From NCBI GenBank assembly GCA_013397435.1, contig VZRG01000450.1, forward strand, positions 186,001 through 250,000: DNA of 64,000 nucleotides. Reading direction: 5' to 3'. Of this stretch, positions 49,801 to 62,205 are shown piece after piece. Each line of letters starts with the position of its first letter. Positions within the stretch are counted from its first letter, which is position 1. The notes below the pieces were generated by a model, which saw only the letters and a program-made list of their open reading frames with translations, was not told where the DNA came from and made no database searches. Position numbers and translations under genes: made by a program. This DNA comes from Erythrocercus mccallii (lineage: Eukaryota > Chordata > Aves > Passeriformes > Dicruridae).

Positions 49801-51244
49801 GGGTTGCACATCTGATCTTGGACTTAGAGGGGGACATAAATTTTAAAATCCTCCAGTACTCTTAAGCATCTAAAAGAAGAAGAGCAATGGATAACACATA
49901 TGTAAAACATGATGAAAAAAATCATATGGAAGAGTACTGGCAACAGGCTAATTTTAGACATCAAAGACTGTATAGACAACATAACACACTACCAGCTTGC
50001 CAGAATAATAAACCCACAATAAGCCTGGGGTTTTTTTGTTGTTGTTTTGTTGTTGTTGTTGTTTGTGGGTTTTGCTTTTTTTTTTCATCTGCCAAGGGGA
50101 AAAAAGGTTTGGATAATTGTTTTTTTTTTTTCACACTGATTCATAAATACTTTTTTAAATCCCAAGAACAAATTTGTCTCTCCTTCTCAATTGAATAAAT
50201 AATTTAGCAGCTCAGCCATCACTCTACAAAAAGAATTCCCCCCTTCCCCATCATTACAAGGACTTTGAGCCTGGTACCTTTTGTACCTGCCATTAAAAAT
50301 CAGCCCAAACCACTAGCAGCTGCTGAGCCATGATGTATGTATCTGCCAAGAATTCAGGAAGTATGATGCAAACATTTCATAGAAATAATTTTTTTGTGAG
50401 ATATGCTTAAAAAATTGTGTTTTTTTTCCCAAATATCAGTTGCATTTTTAACTTAGTGGCCCATATTAATACTTTACAGTAATAATAATTTATGAAAAAT
50501 GTCAGAATATATGTTTAATGCCTACATGTTTTTATACTTACTTTTCTATTTTTATAATATAATACAGATTCTTAATAATGTTCCATTTTTTTCCTTTCTC
50601 ATAACTTCACTTTTCTCTCTCTTTCTCATATAAATTTTGTCAATTATATCAGTTTTTTGCAGCCTGCAAAAAAGAGACATTTAAATCAATTTATCACAGC
50701 AGATTTTTATACTTTCTGAATATTAACGGTTGTTTAGTGGATGGTAAAACAAGTTCATCGGATGAATCACAGAAAAAGGACTCAAATGTTTTAAACAGCT
50801 GATTTTTTCAAATGTCCTCAAGAAATCTGTTTGAAATAAAACACAATAGTGTTCTCTGCCTACCCTATGCTATTAACTTTTGTGTGGGCGTATGTATAAT
50901 TTTAGAGATTTCCACAGGAGATTTAGAAAACAGGTCAAGGTGACAGTGACTCTGTTATATAATTTCCATTACAAAGCTCTAAACCACATAAAAACCAACT
51001 TGAGCTTTTACCACAAATTAAAAGGGTCCGCATTGCTTTTTGCGTGCATGTTTAACCCGAGGTGTTAGACTTACGGACATAAAGACACAAAAAATTTTCT
51101 TGTGAAACCATGAATCTCTTAAAGCACAATAGCCTTTCTCTGTAGCCATATAACACAACCCTTTCTCAGCTCTTCTTCCTCTCTGCTCTTCTTCCCCTCA
51201 AACTGGCTGAATCGACTGCTAAAAGTGCATGAGAAAAAATGAAT
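43834..51244. other. Long AT-rich non-coding stretch
   Basis: About 7.4 kb without a gene or repeat that I can name. Simple features include an A/T-only patch near 47680-47735 and a (GTT)n-rich run at about 50033-50075. Blocks at 46000-46110 and 46290-46480 are less AT-rich but unidentified. The 103-codon ORF at 49887-50198 is generated partly by the GTT and T runs. Confidence 0.45.
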
Positions 51245-52344
51245 TATAGGATTATAAAATGGTTTGAGTTGGAATGGACCTTAAAGACCATCTAATTCCA
51301 ACACCCCTGATATGGACAGAGACACCTTCCACCAGACCAGATTTCTCAATGCCCCATGCAACCAGGCCTTGAACATTTCCAGGCACAGGGCATCTACAGC
51401 ATCTTTGGACAACCTGTTCCAGTGTCTTATCATCCTCACAGTAAAGAATTTCTTCTTTATATGAAATCTTTCTCTGTCTTTTTTATAAGATCTTTTTTAT
51501 ATCGTGAAAAGTCACAATAAGCTCTCCCTGGAGCCTACTCTTCTCCACCTGTGCTTCATCATTCTTAACCAAATCCCCACACAGCTGAATAGTGTTCCTG
51601 TATTCTTCCCCAGGGACATTCCTGGTTCCTCTCTCTGTGCATTTTCTTTTTATTCTTTACTTTGACCAGGAGATTCTTATTGAGCCATGATGTTCTTGGG
51701 CCTTCCTTGTCCAAATTAATACACGTGGGAATCGAGAGCTCTAAGAAAAATGTCCTTAAAGAGCTGACAGCTCTGTTCAGCTTCATTGTCCCTGAGAGCC
51801 GTTTCCCAGGGGGTCTCATCCATTACTGCCTTAAGCAAGAGAAAGTTTGCTTTCCTAAAGTACTGCATACTGGCTCTACTTTTCACACATCCCATGTCCC
51901 TCAAGACTCTGAATTCCACTAGGATATCATGACTACAGCCCAGGCTGCCACCAATCTTGACGTCTCTAATTAGTTATTCCGTTTTAGTGAGCAACAGTCC
52001 TAGCAACATTTCTCTTTTGGTCAGAATAAAAAATTATTCTTGACTACCTCCAAGATTGTCCTCTGAACTGCTTTCAGTTTGCTGTGCCACTTTTTCAGCA
52101 GATGCAATGCTCTACTTGTGCATTTTGTTCCATCATGCATCAACAACAGCAATTAGGTCATAACATCCAGCTCCTCCTGCTTCCTACCTATGAAGTGGGC
52201 ATTGGTGTGGAGGCACTTCAGCTGCAATATTGACTGTGTCTACAGGGGAACATGCCCTAATTCCCTTGAGAAAATTCACAGCTGTTTCTCTCTTGGTTCT
52301 TAACAGTTAGCAGCCTCTGTCTCTTCTCAAAAAATCTTGACAGG
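51245..52344 (-). mobile_element. CR1 retrotransposon, minus strand, RT core deleted
   Basis: The 3' end is at 51245 (plus-strand reading 'tataggattataaaatggtt', then 'ggaccttaaagaccatctaa'). The copy runs toward higher coordinates. 51245-51545 is the 3' end and the last part of ORF2; from about 51548 the sequence is the linker and endonuclease region of ORF2, including 'cattggtgtggaggcacttc' near 52200. The whole reverse-transcriptase core between them is missing. It ends exactly where an ERVL-type LTR begins, so that LTR may have cut it; I could not recognise CR1 on the far side. Confidence 0.88.
51565..51919 (-). pseudogene. CR1 ORF2 endonuclease/linker remnant
   Basis: Two overlapping minus-strand frames give one protein region. 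The first (51716-51919) starts MEFRVLRDMGCVKSRAS and has ETALRDNEAEQSCQLFKD; the second (51565-51819) has SWLNKNLLVKVKNKKKMHR. This is the order expected between the endonuclease and the reverse transcriptase of CR1 ORF2. A frameshift separates the two frames. The second runs into the deletion junction and stops. Confidence 0.85.
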
Positions 52345-53069
52345 TGTTGGGGGTTGGGTTTGTTTTTTGTTTCTTTTTTTTTTTCTCTTGCTTGTGGAAT
52401 TTTTTCCCAATGTGTTGCTAGGGAACTAATTGTGGGGTGCTTATGGGTGCTTGACCAAGGCAGGGAAAGGACAGGGTGGGGGTAGTTGTGCTCTCTTGCT
52501 CCTGGTACTGGGGAGGGCAGGATTGCTGCGGGAGGATTTTCATTGTCTCCACTGGCTCTGGTCCTGAGAAAGTCTACCATCATCAGCTCCTGAGCCACGG
52601 AACTTTTTGAGTTCATCTTCTCCTGCCCTGTTGGGCTGACCTTGCCCTGCCACCACCATTTCTTCAGCACTGCTCTGAGGTCTTTCTGCTGCACTGGGTC
52701 TCCTCCCCTGCTGGGACATCCCTGCCATTCCAGCTATGTCAGCAGAGCTTTGGATCTCACCCACCAGCCCGATATCTTTTCCGCCATTCCAGCCTGGTGC
52801 TCTCAAGCAAGATCAGACTGCCCTGAGCTTTGTGAAAACAAAGCCTTTTGGGGTTTTGCCTGGTTCTATTATAATATTATTGCTGTAATTGTTATTTGTT
52901 TGCATTGTTATGAATACTAGTAAAGAACTGTTATCCCTATCCCCATAACTCTGCCTGAAAGCCCCTTTAATTTCCTGAATTATAATAATTTGGAGAGAGG
53001 GGATTTAAATTGTACATATCCTAAGGAGGCCTTGCCCTTTAGCAGATACCTGTCTTTCAAACGAAGACA
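52345..53069 (+). mobile_element. ERVL-type solo LTR next to CR1
   Basis: Starts TGTTGGGGGTTGGG at 52345 and ends 'cgaagaca' at 53069, about 725 bp. The last 150 bases ('gaactgttatccctatcccc', 'cctgaaagcccctttaattt', 'agcagatacctgtctttcaa') match the end of the LTR at 6153-6731, so the two are related subfamilies in the same orientation. Flanking 5-mers are ACAGG (left) and ACTGG (right), 4 of 5 bases identical, compatible with the 5-bp target-site duplication of ERVL elements. No internal retroviral genes. ORFs on either strand inside it have no retroviral motifs. Confidence 0.85.
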
Positions 53070-55130
53070 ACTGGCTATCATGAATCATTGGTTTGGACAG
53101 CTTAAAGAATCACTATAAAACACATTGGAAAAAAGTAGGTTTTAATATACATTTGTGAAAGTGTAACTTAACAGAGTTCCATGGCAAAGTTCACTAATTT
53201 ATTTACTTCATAGATGAAGCATATGCAGGAAAATTGGAGTAGAATCAATTTAGGATGATTTACAGGGATAGCAGGGATGCAAAATGGTAAGGATCTAAAG
53301 GATATAGATACAAAAAGAGAAGGGTGCAGAAGGGGTTAGCAGCACTTAATCATTAACTAATTTAACATTTATAAAATTATTCAATAGGATTTGCTAAAAT
53401 TGTAACAATGACATTGATGCCATTATCAATTCACATGAATGTATCCAGACAGCAAGATACATCTTTATTTGTGTGTGTAGAAGTACCTGTTAAAAATTCC
53501 CATTGAGTTCTGCAGAATACTCACAGCAAACCCTTAACGTTCTTCACCAGGCAAGGGTTACACCTTGAGGAGTATGTGTGTGTAGGGCAGCTTCAGACCT
53601 TTTCAAAAGGTTTCATAATAATAGTACCCTTTCACTTAGGCTGTGATTCAGGGGAAAATTTTGCTGTGGCTAAGAAGTATAATTGCTAACCCTTCATTCC
53701 CCACTTTGGTCAGGCAGCTTTGGTATGGTCAGAACTTTTTCCACTTTTACCTTACAAGAGCTGATATAATCAGGGGACACTTCACCACAGAACTGGTGTG
53801 GTAAAGGGGCACTTCAGCACTGAGCTCATTTGGTCAAGCCTTCTCAGGAGCTCCTGACATCACAGGGGAGGTCCAAGGAGGAGGGGTTTGGGGGAGGACC
53901 ACACATTCAAGAAGTGAATAAGCATTGATTCACACATGCAAGATGTTATTAGACGTTGATTCATTGAGAAAGAAGAAAAGGATGTCACCACTGTTTGACC
54001 AGATTTGGAATTGAACATTTTATATAATGATATTAAGACTTCTAGGTTTTACCTGTAGGTCAAACAAGTATAAAAACAATTTTTAAAAGGCGAAGACCCT
54101 TACATTATATGCCTATGTAAATCTCAAATACAGATATAGAAACCTATAATGTATAGTCACTCCAAGTACATGCATTTTCTAGTAATTAGAAATCAAAACC
54201 AGCAACTTTCAAAATAATAATATTAATAAAAAGGCAAGATCTCTTGGATTATGCAATTTAGGCTTCAATAAACAAGATCCGTTTGAAATGTTCAAATGCT
54301 TACTCTTCCTTCCTGTCAGAAAATACAAACCAGTGAAGGTCATTTTCATGATTTTGATTAATTCCATTATGAAGTTTTATACAACACTGGAATTAATCAT
54401 ATTGTCTAACCTGACTTATCCTAGCAATTTTGAAATGCATGGCTCTGCAAATATGATTCTTTCAAATATGGCACTTGGAAGAAAAATATTTACTTCATTT
54501 TTTTTGGAAAAGCACTAGAATAAAAAAGGTTAGCAATTAAATATGCATAGGCACTAACAAAAACGTTCTCCCAGCATGTTCTATTAGCAATTTTTCTGTG
54601 TCCTATTGAAAGAACACATGACCCAAACTTGAACTCATTTCTACCATAAGTGATGATACATTGCAATAACCTGAAACCATGCTGTGGAAAAATTCAAAAG
54701 CAGAAGGAGAAATCTGGCCCTGTTTTTTTGACTTCCCATGAAGACAGAACTAGGAAAAGATTTTTCTACTAAAGGTTAGAGGCAGAAAAAGAAAATTGAA
54801 AGCTGAAATATGAAACAAGATCTGATGTCTTACCTCCCCCAACCTAAAAAAGAGTCAGAACAGACCTGTGAAGGTTCAAAATTGGTATCCTAGGGCAAGT
54901 TTTTCTTCAAATATTTCAGTTATAACAGGAAAATAATTTTTATAACAAATGAAGTGGTGTGTAGGTCTGATTTTCTGAGTTTGTGAATTTCTTCAGCTTG
55001 TTAGTGGTTGATTTCTTCTTTGGAAGAGAATCCATTCCTCTCAAGGACAGTAAAAAGTAAACAAGTCTTCTATATTTCATAAACACTTCTAGGTTTCTCA
55101 TAATAATTCTCTCACAGATGTTTCTCTTAT
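53070..55130. other. Non-coding stretch, no gene seen
   Basis: Mostly AT-rich. About 53480-53960 is less AT-rich and contains 'gagctcctgacatcacaggg' and a purine-rich 'ggaggaggggtttgggggag'. It may be part of an unrecognised LTR, but I could not find termini. Confidence 0.4.
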
Positions 55131-55300
55131 TTAACCAATGAAGAGAAGTGTTGTCATTATTGAACCTTTTATGTGGTTCTTTAGCACAGCATGTTATAAA
55201 AGGGTCTGTAAAATTAATAAAATAGCCTTCTGATGTTCTTTCTACCTGGAGTCAAGCTCTTCCTTTTGTGTCCAACTGCGACATCTGGTGAACCAGACAC
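55131..55300 (+). mobile_element. LTR 3' part with adjoining primer-binding-site-like sequence
   Basis: In order: CCAAT (55135-55139), a TATA box ttataaaag (55194-55202), a poly(A) signal AATAAA (55216-55221), a U5-like stretch ending GCGACA (55283), a 2-base spacer and TGGTGAACCAGACAC (55286-55300). The last resembles a primer-binding site pairing with the 3' end of tRNA-Trp, as used by avian leukosis-type retroviruses, with several mismatches. The spacing matches a 5' LTR followed by its leader. The U3 start was not located (it may lie well upstream), and nothing retroviral follows 55300. Individually each motif is weak; the order is the evidence. Confidence 0.5.
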
Positions 55301-57000
55301 TTTTAGGTATATGATGGTGTTCTCAACACATTACTCAATAACTATACTATTACCTTAGAATTAAATTCTTTATTCTGTAGCATCCCATTTAATTTCAGTT
55401 TTTAAGAAAATCACGGTGACAAGAGCATTTATCTATTAAAAGATAAAAATATATATTTTTAAGTCTGTCTAGAAATGCCAATTATTTCTGTTTCATACAT
55501 CTAGACCTTTGGTAGGCAGATAATAATGCTGGGTTAAGAAGTAGGAGAAAGACGGATGAAAGACAGCACTAAAATGTAGGGGTTCTGGTTCAGCTACAGA
55601 AATGATCTCATGCAAAGGCAGTTAACAACTTTCACTTTGACTACTTCTTCCCTTATCTCTAAAGGCAGGTATGCTGCTAAAATCTAAGAACAGGTACAGC
55701 TATTTTCTTGTGCCAATGTGCAATTTGCATGAAGTGCTCATTTAATCTCTGAATTTCATTAATGTCAGAATAGAAAGAGCTATTTTTATGTTAAAGCAAT
55801 TAACCATTACTTTAAAAAATAAGAAAATAAAAAAAAATTAGAAAACTTGAATTTTTTTTTCTCATTTAATGAAACTGTGACAATCTATACAGCAATATCT
55901 TTTATTCTCCATATTGCCAGTAGCTTTGTCTAGCTAAATGTGCAAATAAATATGCAGCTCAGCAGAATTCAGGAAATTTTCAGTCTTTTTGTACAAGAGG
56001 AGAATAGAACCCAACAGTTTCAGGAACTGCTTTACCTTGAAAATGTATTAATCATGTGTCTATTGCAATCCTTCCCTGAACTGAAAAAAAGTTGTTCACA
56101 ATATCAGAAAGTTAATCTACATGTCATACATACTCAGTAAATGCATGTCCTACCCTGACAGCAAGTATATATCCTGGAGAAAAAATTAATTAGAAAATAA
56201 ACTATAGCAAACAGGCATCAGGATGCGCTTATTCAGTATGAAAAATCATCTGTTGAAAAAACATCAAACAAAATATTTTCTGTCCTCAACCTCTCATTCA
56301 TACAGACTTTTAGAAGAGTAGTTAACAGTAAAATATTTTGATATGTTTGCTCATAATGTACAAAATATTTTAGCTAAATATTTGGCTGGATCATAGGCCA
56401 TCTAAGGCCTTCTGGACAAGGAACTGATTTGTCTTCTTTGAGAGTAGAACATGCTCATCTCTAAAAAACTCTGTGCATTGCAGATGGAGTTTGAAGGAAG
56501 AATAACTGGAAAGGCACAGGTATCAAGTGTTCAGAATGAGACATTTCCAAGGCGCTGAATAACACCCACTGCAACTGTAGCAGGGAACAGCATCATGGGC
56601 TGATAGCAGAGACACTGAGAGTGCAGGCACAAGATGACACCACAGGGACACCAGAGGCCCAGCACAAAACACTGAGAATATCTTCTGAACCTTTAGAGCC
56701 AGACAAAGCAGTATTCAAGGCAAACAAAGCTAAAACAGTATATGCAAAACAACTCATGTGGTAGAAATGGGAGGGAACAAGCAATAAAGTATAAAAACCA
56801 GATTCTACAAAATGTGAACAGGCGAAGATTATTGAGCAGAATTTCTTCCACCTTTAATGACACGTTTCACCAACACTACCGCATATCTGCCATACAGTTT
56901 TTCTCAGTGCATCTCTTTTGGATTCATCTTTGATCATCATATTTTGTTACTGAAACTAAGGAATAATAAGTAAAATACTATTTTTTATGGCATTGATAGA

Positions 57001-57033
57001 TTAAGTTGATTAAACTTAATTAAGTTGATTAAA
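57001..57033 (+). repeat. 14-bp direct duplication, period 19
   Basis: ttaagttgattaaa occurs at 57001 and again at 57020. Confidence 0.75.
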
Positions 57034-60000
57034 AAGCAGCTTGTATACATGTGTTTTTTCTCCAGTCTTCCCATATGACAAAGTGGTTTAATACAGCAGC
57101 CCAAAGTCAGAATAACGTTGTATGCAGCACAGACAACAGCACTAATCAGAAAAGTGCTGGAAAATAGATGAAAATTACATGTATTTTCCTCATGTATTTC
57201 TCTCAGAATATTCTACTTTCACTTTTTCTGAGGCAGAAAAGATTGATGACATTTTCATTTGTCGCAGGTTCTGAATTGCACTTCTAAAACTTTTTAGTAT
57301 CTCTTGGTAATGGAGTAGTTTGGATTCTGAGTCCAGTTTAACCAGTCTGGTACATCAGGGCAATAAGGTGGTTTCAAAGTAGGGGTTGGTTATGAAAGAG
57401 ACCAAAACCTTCTTATAATTTTTTTTCTGTATGGATGATACTTTGAGAAATGCATTTTTTAATCCCCCCTGGAATGTGGTAAATTTCCAGTCAGATAGAA
57501 CAATAGACTTGATGTGTCAACCAAAAGAGTCCTCTAGGAGATGACATAAACATGGGAGATTGCTTCATTGACATAGATGAGCTCAAATCTTTCCAAATTA
57601 GGCGGAGAAGGTAGAAGTGAGTATTCCTTCTCTCTGCTGTTCAAGTGCTAATTTCTCACTCAGCCTGGGTAACAAACTGGCCTTACTTGGGAAAATTCAG
57701 CCTTTCTATTTTTGCTGTTCCAGAGTAGAAAGACTCCCTAAAAAGGATATGCTAATGTTTAAACTGAAAAGCTTATGAAAATCTTGTTTCAAGATCAATG
57801 GCACTATTATACCCAGAGGAAAAATTCAAATGATCTATTCTTCTTGTAGACTTGGCAGGAGGGAGACCAGGTCCTTAATTAGACATCTCTGAGATATGAT
57901 CATAACATACTGAAGCATCACAATAAATTTAATAGCTAAGAGAACAATATTTCCTTTCCTTCCAGTTTTGCCTCATGCACTTTACATCTCCAGGGAAATA
58001 GCTGAATATTATTTAAGGAAAACTGGTTTTTTCTTCTTAAAAAAATAAATACTGTTTATAGAAACAACAGCAGATGAATAAAATGAAAGGTTGTTATGGC
58101 ACATATGGATCATCATGCAAATTAACCTAAGAAGACTAAGATCCCTGAGCTGGTGTTTTCCAGGTTGAAGATGCATTACTGCTATTTTTGATTATAAGAA
58201 ATGATAAACAAAAAGGAAGCCAATCTGTTTTCCAAGCTGTTTTAGAACTCCCTCTCTTTCTCAGCAAGTAGTTAACTAAAAAGGCAAAAATTCTTCCCTT
58301 TGTTTTTTGCAATAAATAAACAGGAAGGGATTGTGATTTAGTCCCACAATAATCTCTATGCTTAAAAGTAGTGGATGGCTAGTTACAGTTTCAATTTCTT
58401 GATGACATTTCAAAATGTGTCAGCATTATTTGAAAATAGCTGCAATATTTTCCTGTGGACAATAGACATGTCTAGCACTGAACTAGCCAGACAAAATAAA
58501 TTCAGAATTATTTTACACTCTTTCAGAAATGTCAAACATTAGCATATGCACTTGCAAAGTTCAGTTATTGTTATTCTACATCTAGCAAAAGCTGTTACTA
58601 AAAAAAAGACAAAAGGCTCTTGAAAATACTACTTCATTTTTAATTTTCCATTCATTTACTTCAGCAATGTTCTCTTGATTGGGTTGTCCTAGTCTACAGA
58701 ATAGTTGACCTCTGAGTCTTTGCCTTCCTTTTTGAAACAAGCATATTAAAAGGTAAGAGAATATTTCATAGTTTCTAGTGTAGCCTGTAGGACTTCCCTG
58801 CAACCTGAGGCAGAACAGAACCACAATTGGGTTGTGCTGGGAGCATTGTGTCCTGTGTCCTGTTTGTGAATCCAGTTTCTTAGACTGGGGAAGGGAACTT
58901 TCTGCTCATAAAAATGTACTTCAGCCCTTGTAGGGATCACTTTTATCAGCAAATCCAACAACAGCAGAAATAAAGGAAAAAACTTTATTTTTTTCTAATC
59001 CTCTGAAATCCTCTTGTTTATTTCACGTAGATACATTTAAAGATAGTGAGAAACAGAATTAAGTCAATGAACCTCAGAACACATTAAACCAATCCAAATC
59101 CTTTTAGATGTGACTTTATTCCCCCTGCATGTAGTTTCACAGAAAGACAAATATCTTCTTGTTTTCTTAATTTATCCTGCAGAACAGAGGCAGCTATTCT
59201 TATTTCATTCTACCTGGAACTTGGGTTCATTTACTTTCCAAATCACTTCTTTAAGAATAATATGCAGCCAGCATGACCACCTGGCAGAGTAGAATATTAA
59301 TTTGAAATGAAAGCTGTGGTCGTGTGAGTGAATTATGCATGCCAAGGCCCTCAAAAGCTGTTTATTTCAATTTGTTCCTCTCTCATCACTGGAAACCAAA
59401 ATTTTTTTCCTTCTAGACAATTTTTAAATTTCCTTAGTTGCAGAGACATTGCAAATATGGAGCTTAGACACAGAAATAGCTCATCAGATTTGATCAAGGG
59501 GTAGATTATTTATGAAAAATTCATTTGGCATGAGCACAGATATATTAATTCTTTTGCCTTTGCCTTGGACATTTTGCCACCTTTTCAGATATTTTCACAT
59601 ATTATTCTTGTTTAACAGTTATGCTCAATTAAGGAATTATCAGCAATTCAACATTTTAAAAAATGCCAAATGATAGGGAACACTACATTATTGTATCGAT
59701 TTTACTGTAAAAAGGTTTCATTTGCTTCAAAATGCAAGTGCAATTTTCAAAAATTCTTTCTCAGGAAATGAGTTATATTTAGGGGTCTAAAGTTAGTGAT
59801 AAGAATTAGAAATGACATTCTAGATATTCAGGATATTCCTGGAAAAAGGCATACAATGTAGAGTGTTAAACACCATTTCTTCTCTTTTTTTAGTGAAGTG
59901 AAGACATATTGTGAATGGGCTCAGTTACAAAGCTGGCAAAAAAAAATTAATTCATGTGATTAAAATGGGTTTCAAGAAGAAAACTATGAACCCCATATGA

Positions 60001-62171
60001 AAGAATTCAAGGTCTAAGTATAATCTACAAACATATATGCTTTCTGATTAAAAATCCAAAACAAACCCAACCCCCAAAATTTGCCTTCTTTTCCTCCATT
60101 TACATAAAAATAACTACTGAACTCATGGAAAATTAAAAGCCTGAATTCAGCCTTTTTGATTTCAAAAATTTCCTTATGTTGATATATTAGGTAAGCATTT
60201 CTTCAGACATAATCAATGTAGTCTTATCTCTTCTTCCACAGCAAGATTTAATATCAGTACTGTGAGACATTGTCCAAAGCTGAATGCAAGACACCACACC
60301 AAACTGACCTGGTAGCAATGCCTTTTTTTCCTGCCTGCTTTAGAGATATTATTCTCTCATAAAAACCTTGGAAATAGCTTATCAATTTGCATGGCATTAA
60401 ATAATCTTCTTGGAATTGCTGCATTATAAAATACTCAGCTGCAGGGTGTCACTTAAGTAATTGCAAATAAAAATACTTGAAGGTCTGGTTTATATGGGCT
60501 AGAGATACTGTAAATTCACCTTCCGTAATAAATCTGCTGTGAATCAGAATCTGAAGTCTGTGGAAAACAATGGGAAAGGGTAATTTCTGTTTTATTTGCT
60601 CTATCTTCACACCTTTCTTTATAATCTTCTGTTCAGAGACCTCAATGACACAGTGGCTTACAGCTCTGATTTTTCATGTGTGAGACAACACAATCTGACA
60701 TTCCAGAAAGGAGAATGTACTTGGTTGTCTGGAAGTTGTCTGTTTGGCATGTTTGCACATCACAAAACTGGCTTGTTTTATTGCAACTGTCTATCCTGAT
60801 TCAGAATAAAACTTACACTTCTGTGGCAGGAGTGTTGAAGGTCAGGTTATTTCTGTGTAGAAAATACTGGGGGGAAATTTTAGCCCTTATTGGGCTACAT
60901 ATCATATTTCAATCAATGCATGTTTTTCAATACACCTAATTATGTGCATCTAACGAACTCTGAAGGAAAGTTTTTTGGAGGGAAATGATGATTTATCAAA
61001 ACAGAAGTTTTGTAGGGATCAATTGGGTTCAGCCAAGCATTCATTCACAAGGCTTACAAGTGCAGAAAGAGATTTTAAATATGAGAAGAGAGTAGTCTTG
61101 AAAGCATACAGCACATACTAGTGACAGCACAATGTTGAGGATGTTTACCAGTTGCTTGGGGATGTGTTTTTTTATTCAAACTTGTTTCACAGAAATATTT
61201 GACCACTCTGTGCCTGCAGGTATGCAGGATCCTTAAGTCACAGGCAATAAATTAAGATATTTATTATCTTAAGAAATTTTAAAGGATCGTATACGGCACC
61301 TATATGACAGAGATTAAAGAGAAAATAGAAATTGATTTTCTTAAATCTTCTCTGATTCTTTTAAGTACTGTGTATCTTTTCTACAGTAAATATATAGTGT
61401 TGTAACTACTCTGTAGCATTATTCTCTCACCAAAAATGTGTCTATCTTTGCACTTAGACAGCTCTTATCCTTTCTGCTTTCTCCATTTGTTCATATGAAG
61501 ACTTTATGATAGACTCATCTACCGCACCTTCATGTAAGAAAATCTCATTATCTGAGTATATGTTCAGTCTTCCAGTGAGAATCATTTGCAGTAAAACCTC
61601 TCTCATTTTTTCCAGATATCCATTTATATAAAATAGAGCCAAGTCCCTAGTTCCATTGGGACAGACAGGATTTCTGCCTAATTTTGTTCTACTTTTCTCC
61701 CCTATAAATTTATTTTAGTAAGTTGCTGCTTCTGTCACTTTGGCTACCACAGACATTAATATAAATTTTCTCCTATACCATTTGCATCACTTTGAATTGA
61801 AAGGGCCATGAGACCCCCCCATGGAGTTTTTAACATTTCCAGTAGGAAAACAATTTGCTAGCAAACCACCTATTCAATACAATTGATTGTCAACTAAACA
61901 AGCAGACTTAACTACTTAAAAATCAGTGTGTTTAAAAGTTTTCTAGTACATTCTGTCAGTGTTCCAGTGCTGATGCTTGAAAGCACTTTGAGACTATTAT
62001 GAGTAGTGTTCTTTCACTTTGATAGTCTCAGCATGAAAGAAAGAAGCTGGAAATTAAATAACAATAAATGTAATGCTTTCATATGTAATGCATAGTACAT
62101 TTAACCTGTGTGTGACATCCTACTCATAAGGGAAAGGGAACACCCAAGATTCATACATGCATGTGGTTGAA

Positions 62172-62205
62172 AGAAAATCAGAGGATCTGCAGAAAATCAG
62201 AGGAT
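62172..62205 (+). repeat. 15-bp direct duplication, period 19
   Basis: agaaaatcagaggat occurs twice, separated by ctgc. Confidence 0.85.

Noticed and set aside
49887..50198. 103-codon plus-strand ORF as a gene
   Set aside because: The second half is poly-Phe/Val/Cys produced by T and GTT runs.
52257..52694. 145-codon minus-strand ORF
   Set aside because: It spans the LTR/CR1 boundary, antisense to the LTR. Low-complexity composition and no known motif.
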